NCBI GenBank assembly: GCA_002715725.1
Contig: PAZU01000017.1
Location: forward strand, 1-36,074
From: Methanobacteriota archaeon
GTDB lineage: Archaea; Thermoplasmatota; Poseidoniia; Poseidoniales; Poseidoniaceae
DNA length: 36,074 nucleotides
Direction of reading: 5' to 3'
Below are positions 35,233 to 36,074 of this stretch, piece after piece. A program made the position numbers and the translations under genes. How positions within the stretch are numbered: position 1 is the stretch's first letter; each line of letters opens with the position of its first letter. The notes under the pieces are model-generated. The model was not told the origin of the DNA, did not search any database, and saw only the letters and a program-made list of their open reading frames with translations.

Positions 35233-35247
35233 GCCCTGTAAGGGCTC
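35231..35247 (+). terminator. GC-rich hairpin at the stop codon of the MBL gene
   Basis: GAGCCCTGTAAGGGCTC makes a 7-bp stem with a GTA loop and overlaps the TGA stop (35230-35232). It is nearly the same as the hairpin at 9471-9487, both in sequence and in its place on the stop codon. Confidence 0.6.
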
Positions 35248-35292
35248 GCTGGTGGTGAAACCATAAGAGGGGGGATGATTCTCTCCTGACTG

Positions 35293-36074
35293 ATGAGGTC
35301 ACGAAGTAAGCGCGAAGATGACCTCGCCGTGAGCGAAGTTATCGGAGTAGTAATGCTCCTAGCCATGGTCATAACCATGATGGGAGGCGTGTTTGTATTC
35401 CTCACACCCTATGTCAATGATTTTCAAGATAATACCGCTTGGTCCAATGCTAATGGGATTGCTGAAAGATTGGACGGCAGAATCGATGTTGTAGCTGGTG
35501 CAAGCATCGATACCGGATTGCGCACCACTATCCATGCGACAACCAGTGCAATATCACCTCTAATCGGGGCTGAAGTCTGGACTGTTGCTGCCGATATAAC
35601 CGATTCTGATGTTGTGACTGTGACGTATTTGAATCAAACTTCATTCAGTGTTTTTGCTCAAAATGAAACCGCAAACCGAGCATTGATTTGGACACAATCT
35701 GAGCAGCAAACCGTAAACTTCAGCGCTAGTAATGAAGAGGTATTAATCGAACATGGATTGAATGTAGCCGACACTTACATCGTCACAATCTATGCAGATG
35801 ATGTTGAAATTCATCGCCATGCTAAAATCACAATTTCTGGATTGCTGATTAAGACGAAAGTTCAGACTGGCGAACATTCCATCGCAATACTCAATGATGC
35901 TAGATTTGACAAATTTTCAGATGAAACATGGAGTGTTTCTTCGCAACCTGATATGAATATCGAGGAGTTGTTTGACGGGACAATGCGTGCTAGTTTATCC
36001 TTGCGAGATGTTGCTACAATCGGTGCGATTCCGGATGGTAGAAACGCTATTTTTGACATCCGTTCTGCGGGACC
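35293..36074 (+). CDS. Archaeal type IV pilin-like protein, 3' end outside the window
   Basis: An open frame of 260 codons from ATG 35293 to the right edge, with no stop. The N-terminus MRSRSKREDDLAVSEVIGVVMLLAMVITMMGG shows the archaeal class III signal peptide: basic residues, then AVSEVIGV at the prepilin cleavage site, then a hydrophobic helix (PilA/DUF1628 type). The rest is a beta-rich head with many Thr, Asn and Asp. Archaeal pilins are cleaved by PibD and assembled into adhesion pili, and an adhesive role is likely here. At over 260 residues it is longer than a simple major pilin, so a minor or pseudopilin is possible. A CATAAGAG element about 30 nt upstream may be its TATA box. Confidence 0.85.
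   Translation, partial: MRSRSKREDDLAVSEVIGVVMLLAMVITMMGGVFVFLTPYVNDFQDNTAWSNANGIAERLDGRIDVVAGASIDTGLRTTIHATTSAISPLIGAEVWTVAADITDSDVVTVTYLNQTSFSVFAQNETANRALIWTQSEQQTVNFSASNEEVLIEHGLNVADTYIVTIYADDVEIHRHAKITISGLLIKTKVQTGEHSIAILNDARFDKFSDETWSVSSQPDMNIEELFDGTMRASLSLRDVATIGAIPDGRNAIFDIRSAG

Noticed and set aside
35275-35289. Mini-frame ATG-ATT-CTC-TCC-TGA just before the pilin, in frame with it
   Set aside because: The G-run is too close to its ATG to serve as an SD site, and four codons are not evidence for a leader peptide.

Overview
The window looks like a chromosomal segment of a marine planktonic archaeon, most likely Marine Group II (Poseidoniia/Thalassoarchaea, Euryarchaeota). The archaeal assignment rests on an archaeosine synthase (ArcS), the long archaeal/eukaryotic form of ribosomal protein S15, an archaeal-type GluRS, a UPF0201 protein, an archaeal type IV pilin (AVSEVIGV signature) and TATA-type promoters. 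The Group II placement is inferred from the moderately AT-rich sequence, the density of very large secreted proteins with one C-terminal membrane anchor, and the plastocyanin/fasciclin protein. No phage, insertion sequence, CRISPR array, rRNA or tRNA was seen. Genes are packed tightly on both strands, and no gene-free stretch exceeds 300 bases if the small 88-aa gene at 8781-9047 is accepted.

Layout. 1-4006: minus-strand secreted or anchored proteins (a gene running off the left edge, a HmuY-like anchored protein, and a three-fasciclin plus cupredoxin protein). 4088-8797: plus-strand anchored surface protein, RNase HII and glutamyl-tRNA synthetase. 8781-11562: two small unknown proteins, then a membrane protein with a cytosolic zinc ribbon. 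11563-14772: minus-strand information-processing cluster of ArcS, S15 and a degenerate DHH (RecJ/Cdc45-like) protein. 14837-18971: another anchored surface protein, DnaJ, and a membrane protein with a zinc ribbon. 19012-21891: ExoA-like glycosyltransferase, UPF0201 protein, a pyroglutamyl-peptidase-Nudix fusion, and a small membrane protein. 21876-34222: a long minus-strand surface block of a lipoprotein metalloprotease, a coiled-coil protein, a 1787-aa anchored protein and a 1892-aa thrombospondin-type-3 repeat protein. 34414-36074: an MBL-fold hydrolase and a pilin running off the right edge.

Themes. About half of the coding sequence encodes exported proteins, several with a large ectodomain, one transmembrane helix and a cytosolic tail, which suggests a cell-surface assembly that binds or processes particulate organic matter; this is inference. 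The housekeeping genes form their own block, with S15 beside the Cdc45/RecJ-like gene. Strong Shine-Dalgarno sites (GGAGGT or AGGTGA, 4-6 nt before ATG) fix several internal starts, while other genes look leaderless. Short GC-rich hairpins lie directly after several stop codons and look like a shared 3'-end signal. The most notable individual items are the Pcp-Nudix fusion, the FAS1x3-cupredoxin protein paired with a HmuY-like protein, the degenerate DHH protein beside S15, and the inverted repeats in two divergent promoter regions.
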